A stretch of DNA of 64,000 nt. Origin: Eubacteriaceae bacterium UBA6119. GTDB lineage: Bacteria > Bacillota > Clostridia > Eubacteriales > UBA1433. The translations under genes were made by a program, and so were the position numbers. The stretch lies in the NCBI GenBank assembly GCA_002423395.1, contig DIVZ01000002.1, forward strand, positions 20,013 to 84,012. The letters are read 5' to 3'. Positions 61,389-64,000 of the stretch are shown piece after piece (positions within the stretch are counted from its first letter, which is position 1; every line of letters begins with the position of its first letter). Under the pieces are notes generated by a model. It did no database searches. It saw only the letters and a program-made list of their open reading frames with translations, and was not told the DNA's origin.

Positions 61389-62297
61389 CTACTGTATAAA
61401 ATCTATTTTAATATTTCCGTTAGATGTTTTTACGTTCAAGTTTTTTTCACCCATAGCGGCGGCATCGGGCAAATTATTTGAACCGTTTGAGGTTTTTGAT
61501 GATATTGTAAAATCACTCATACTGCCTGTAATGCTTCCCGATATCGAGCTGTTTGATGTTTTTAACGTTATATTGTTCTTTGCGGACAATTGCGCTATAT
61601 TAATAGAACCATTGCTGGTTTCTATAGTGACGCTTCCATTAATAACAGAAGAAAATACTTCAATTGCGCTGTTGCTTGTTTCTGCGCTAAGTTCGCCTGC
61701 TGATAGATTACTTGTGTTAATTTTCCCGTTGGAAGTTACCAGCATACAGGAATTCTTAACTTTTATACCGCTTAATTTAATTGATGCGTTGTTTGTTTTA
61801 GCTGATAGTTTATCGGCAAAAACATTATTGAGGTTTATCGAGCCGTTGCCTGTGTTAAATGTAATATTTGCAGCCATTATGTTTTCTGCTTTAATGCTTG
61901 CGTTACTAGTGTTTATTTCAATACTGCCCGCATAATTTTCAGGCAGTAATATCTTAAATGTCGGCATATTAAATTTAAACATATAATCATACCACTCATA
62001 ATTTATTTGCTTTGTGAAAGTAATATCGCCGTTATTGCTTATTTTATAGAATTCCTTTTCATTTTCATAATACTCAAAATGTATTTGCTTATCTGGAGAT
62101 TTTCCCACTATAAAAGATATGTTTTTATCGTCAATAATAATGTTTTGGCTATTATTTTGAATAATCAATTCTTTTTTCTCGAATGCAGGATTTCTATCCA
62201 GTTTTGATACATCCCACCCCAAAGCGGCAAAAGAGCCGGTAAAAATTAACGCGCCGACCAAAAATATAATTGCGCCCATACCAATCCATTTTTTCAT
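61389..62297 (-). CDS. DUF4097-family beta-strand repeat membrane protein
   Basis: 302 residues. One N-terminal membrane helix at about 5-27 anchors an outer domain made of repeated short beta units with the pattern TSN(G/A)SI or TGNGSINL, starting at about 125 (SNASIKAEN, TGNGSINLNN, TSNGKINTSN, TSNSAIEVF, TSNGSINIAQ, TSNGNIKIDF). This is the DUF4097 (adhesin-like) right-handed beta-helix type. Function unknown; it is usually encoded with PadR and DUF1700 genes, as here. Its start overlaps the DUF1700 stop by four bases. Confidence 0.88.
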   Translation of the reverse strand: MKKWIGMGAIIFLVGALIFTGSFAALGWDVSKLDRNPAFEKKELIIQNNSQNIIIDDKNISFIVGKSPDKQIHFEYYENEKEFYKISNNGDITFTKQINYEWYDYMFKFNMPTFKILLPENYAGSIEINTSNASIKAENIMAANITFNTGNGSINLNNVFADKLSAKTNNASIKLSGIKVKNSCMLVTSNGKINTSNLSAGELSAETSNSAIEVFSSVINGSVTIETSNGSINIAQLSAKNNITLKTSNSSISGSITGSMSDFTISSKTSNGSNNLPDAAAMGEKNLNVKTSNGNIKIDFIQ

Positions 62298-62905
62298 GCT
62301 TTCACCTCTTTCGATACAAATAAAGATTTAACCCATTTGAAAAACGTTCCCGTTAGGCGCACCATTTTTTTACATAGCCAAAACATAGGGCGCACCGTCA
62401 TTATAAATAGTCCGGCAAGGCAAAGTGACGCTCCTATAAACAGCGCTCCTTGATAAAATCCCGCAGTAAACATGCAGATAATTCCTGCAAGCACAGAACC
62501 TATTGCCGCAAACGCGAAGGCAAAAACTACAGCGTATATGCTTATAATCACAGCCCATATTGAAAAGTAAACTGCCAGAACAGTAACCGTGAAAGCGGCA
62601 GCTATTGGAAGCCAGAAAGGTATTCCGCAAATTGCAAGCACAATCCATAAAGTTTTATTGCTTGCCCTGTCCCTGCTTTGTTTTACTTTTTTTCCTATTA
62701 GTGTAGTTATGGGCAGATCCACTCTTATTTCTTTTGCGATAGCGTCTATATCGCCCAGGCAAAATACCGCTTCGTCTTCGCCCATGCCGTCTTCTATTCT
62801 GTCATCTATACTCTCGGCATAAAAACTTAGAGTTTTTTCCACTTCGCTGTAAGGCATATCCGAAATTTTGTTTTTTAACTCTTTTAAAAATTCTGCCTTA
62901 TTCAT
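62294..62905 (-). CDS. DUF1700-family membrane protein
   Basis: 203 residues. A soluble N-terminal part with NKAEFLKELKNKISDMP, then EVEKTLSFYAESIDDRIEDGM and EDEAV (the DUF1700 signature) precedes a membrane part of three to four hydrophobic helices at about 85-180. Partner of PadR and DUF4097 proteins in a common three-gene unit that senses or responds to envelope conditions in many Firmicutes; the mechanism is unknown. It overlaps PadR by eight bases and DUF4097 by four. Confidence 0.88.
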   Translation of the reverse strand: MNKAEFLKELKNKISDMPYSEVEKTLSFYAESIDDRIEDGMGEDEAVFCLGDIDAIAKEIRVDLPITTLIGKKVKQSRDRASNKTLWIVLAICGIPFWLPIAAAFTVTVLAVYFSIWAVIISIYAVVFAFAFAAIGSVLAGIICMFTAGFYQGALFIGASLCLAGLFIMTVRPMFWLCKKMVRLTGTFFKWVKSLFVSKEVKA

Positions 62906-63212
62906 ATTTCTCCTCCTTGATAAACTGGTAAACTTTCATAACTTCTTGCCACTCTTTAATAAATTCTAGAATTCTGTCTTTTCCGCTGTCTGTAATTCTA
63001 TAATATTTTCGCAGTCTTCCTGCATGCTCGGATGAATACACAGAAAGCATATCGGCCGATTCAAGCCTTTTTAAAATAGGATAAAGAGTGGATTCCGAAA
63101 TTTCTATATGCGGAGAAATGTCTTTTATAAGCTGATATCCGTAAGAGTCCCCTGAAGTCAAAACCTTTAACACGCATATTTCAATAAGTCCGCGTTTTAA
63201 TTGTATATCCAC
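62898..63212 (-). CDS. PadR-family transcriptional regulator (first)
   Basis: 104 residues from the GTG at 63212, which lies 5 nt after GGAGGTG; the frame extends to an ATG at 63227, but that puts the ribosome site inside the gene. The winged helix has LKVLTSGDSYGYQLIKDI and ISESTLYPILKRLESADML with the wing KYYRITDSGKDRI. First gene of the PadR-DUF1700-DUF4097 operon, probably self-regulated through the tandem repeat at its promoter. Confidence 0.92.
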   Translation of the reverse strand: MDIQLKRGLIEICVLKVLTSGDSYGYQLIKDISPHIEISESTLYPILKRLESADMLSVYSSEHAGRLRKYYRITDSGKDRILEFIKEWQEVMKVYQFIKEEKYE

Positions 63213-63224
63213 AACAACACCTCC

Positions 63225-63264
63225 CATTGCATAATATTATACATCGCATAGTATTATGTGTCAA
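63225..63264 (-). promoter_or_regulatory. Promoter and tandem-repeat operator of the PadR-DUF1700-DUF4097 operon
   Basis: On the minus strand TTGACA and TATAAT are separated by exactly 17 bases. A 17-bp direct repeat, CATAATACTATGCGATG then TATAATATTATGCAATG, covers the spacer and the -10 and extends to the start region, with three mismatches between copies. This is a likely PadR binding site. Confidence 0.7.
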
Positions 63265-63394
63265 CAGTGTTTTATAAAATAAAAACATAATATTTTGCTT
63301 AGAAATTTATAAACTTTGTTTTCAGAAATTATCTATAAAATTCAATGTCAATTATTACCGTTTAAATAATATGCTTTCCCCTATTAAACAGCTG

Positions 63395-63429
63395 TTGACA
63401 AAATTTCTACTACGTGATACTATATAGTA
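63395..63429 (+). promoter_or_regulatory. Promoter and palindromic operator of the second PadR gene
   Basis: TTGACA at 63395 and TACTAT at 63418 are 17 bases apart. The perfect 12-bp palindrome TACTATATAGTA at 63418-63429 begins at the -10 and is a likely binding site of the PadR protein it precedes. Confidence 0.72.
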
Positions 63430-63465
63430 GTAATAAGTAATACATATTAGCAAGGAGTGATTATT

Positions 63466-63789
63466 CTGGAAAACTTAACGGAAATGCTTAAGGGCGTGCT
63501 TGAAGGCTGCGTTCTTGAAATTATAAGCCGCAGTGAAACTTACGGTTATGAAATTACACGTCGGTTAAATGATATCGGTTTTAGTGATGTTGTAGAAGGA
63601 ACGGTGTATACAATCCTGGTGCGTCTCGAAAGAAACAAGCTTGTAGAGACTGTAAAAAAGCCCTCAGATATGGGACCGGCGCGAAAATTCTTCACGCTCA
63701 ACGATGCGGGGTGCGAGGAGCTTGTAAGATTCTGGGAAAAATGGGAGTTTGTATCATCAAAAATTACTGAGTTAAAGGAGAAAATATAA
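63466..63789 (+). CDS. PadR-family transcriptional regulator (second), probable CTG start
   Basis: 107 residues counted from a CTG at 63466, 8 nt after AAGGAG. The GTG at 63457 overlaps that ribosome site and the first ATG at 63484 has none. With CTG the protein begins (M)ENLTEMLKGVLEGCVLEII, the usual family N terminus. The winged helix contains SRSETYGYEITRRLN and VVEGTVYTILVRLERN with wing KFFTLNDAGCEELVRF. This PadR type normally controls the DUF1048 gene that follows with a one-base overlap. Confidence 0.88.
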   Translation: MENLTEMLKGVLEGCVLEIISRSETYGYEITRRLNDIGFSDVVEGTVYTILVRLERNKLVETVKKPSDMGPARKFFTLNDAGCEELVRFWEKWEFVSSKITELKEKI

Positions 63790-64000
63790 TGGATTTTTTA
63801 GATAAAATAACAGGTGCCGACATAACTAAAGAATATAAAAGTTTTGAGTTGCGTGCTCAAAAACTGCCTGAAGATTATCAGGCGGCATGGGATGAAATAA
63901 AAACAAATCTTTGGATGCATTCAGATTTCACGGGCCGCAATCTAATGCCCATACTTGACGGCGTGGTTTGTATGCTCGAAGAAACGGCGGCGGACGGTCA
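63789..64000 (+). CDS. DUF1048-family protein, N-terminal part
   Basis: Opens with ATG at 63789, overlapping the PadR stop by one base (TAATG), and runs off the end of the window after about 70 codons. It has the family pattern EYKSFELRAQKLPEDYQAAW and then NLWMHSDFTGRNLMPILD. DUF1048 proteins are small, helical and of unknown function, nearly always encoded with a PadR regulator. Confidence 0.87.
   Translation, partial: MDFLDKITGADITKEYKSFELRAQKLPEDYQAAWDEIKTNLWMHSDFTGRNLMPILDGVVCMLEETAADG

Noticed and set aside
1..64000. tRNA, rRNA, insertion sequences or prophage genes
   Set aside because: I found no cloverleaf-like segments, rRNA motifs, transposase or integrase motifs, or phage structural genes in any part of the window; a tRNA scan could confirm this.

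Overview
The window is AT-rich chromosomal DNA with tightly packed genes, short intergenic gaps, strong Shine-Dalgarno sequences and many U-tailed hairpin terminators. Gene content points to a strictly anaerobic, spore-forming member of the Clostridia. The evidence is a ferredoxin-dependent 2-oxoacid oxidoreductase, an FprA-type diiron flavoprotein, desulfoferrodoxin, two rubredoxins, spore photoproduct lyase, a SigI/RsgI-type pair, MutS2, IreB, ScpAB and the recN-argR-nadK-tlyA-ispA-xseBA block. I cannot place it below class level. I saw no tRNA, rRNA, CRISPR array, insertion sequence or phage module.

Layout. 1-1.3 kb: end of a small heat-shock protein gene and two small surface or membrane proteins. 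1.3-9.5 kb (minus): ltaE-rarA-M16C protease-mutS2 and a small membrane protein. 9.7-10.7 kb (plus): DUF421/DUF4363 pair. 10.7-15 kb (minus): lysA, M50 protease, scpA, scpB, azlC, azlD. 15.1-18.5 kb (minus): four-subunit 2-oxoacid:ferredoxin oxidoreductase with a P-loop ATPase, behind a good sigma-A-type promoter. 18.7-20.5 kb: MurJ-like flippase. 20.6-29.7 kb (minus): housekeeping run recN to ispA, xseBA, mtaB, rsmE, prmA. 30-33 kb: alaS-ireB. 33.3-35.4 kb (plus): small membrane proteins and an amidase. 35.5-39 kb: two dihydroxy-acid dehydratase genes in tandem. 39.1-42 kb: desulfoferrodoxin, then three zinc-ribbon/one-TM proteins with different ectodomains. 42.1-48.2 kb: a 2013-residue secreted repeat protein. 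48.4-51.1 kb: oxygen-defence genes, including two rubredoxin genes of 53 and 54 codons. 51.2-52.1 kb: an apparent branched-chain amino acid leader-peptide attenuator in front of a stand-alone acetolactate-synthase central domain. 53.5-55.8 kb: splB, a SigI C-domain-only protein and RsgI. 56-64 kb: SEC-C protein, UspA, PAP2 phosphatase, GT28-type glycosyltransferase, HxlR/flavodoxin divergent pair, and two PadR modules facing away from each other.

The most notable element is at 51.24-52.09 kb. A promoter is followed by a 38-codon ORF in which 17 of codons 8-28 are Ile, Leu or Val. Next come a 9-bp potential antiterminator and a perfect 14-bp terminator with a U tract, and then a gene for only the central domain of acetolactate synthase. 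This has the layout of classical ribosome-mediated ilv attenuation, in a group where T-box riboswitches usually do that job, and the controlled gene cannot be a complete enzyme. Other points worth a second look are the sigma-I C-domain lacking the sigma-2 half next to its anti-sigma factor, a 112-bp near-identical zinc-ribbon module shared by neighbouring genes with different ectodomains, and a likely CTG start in a PadR gene.
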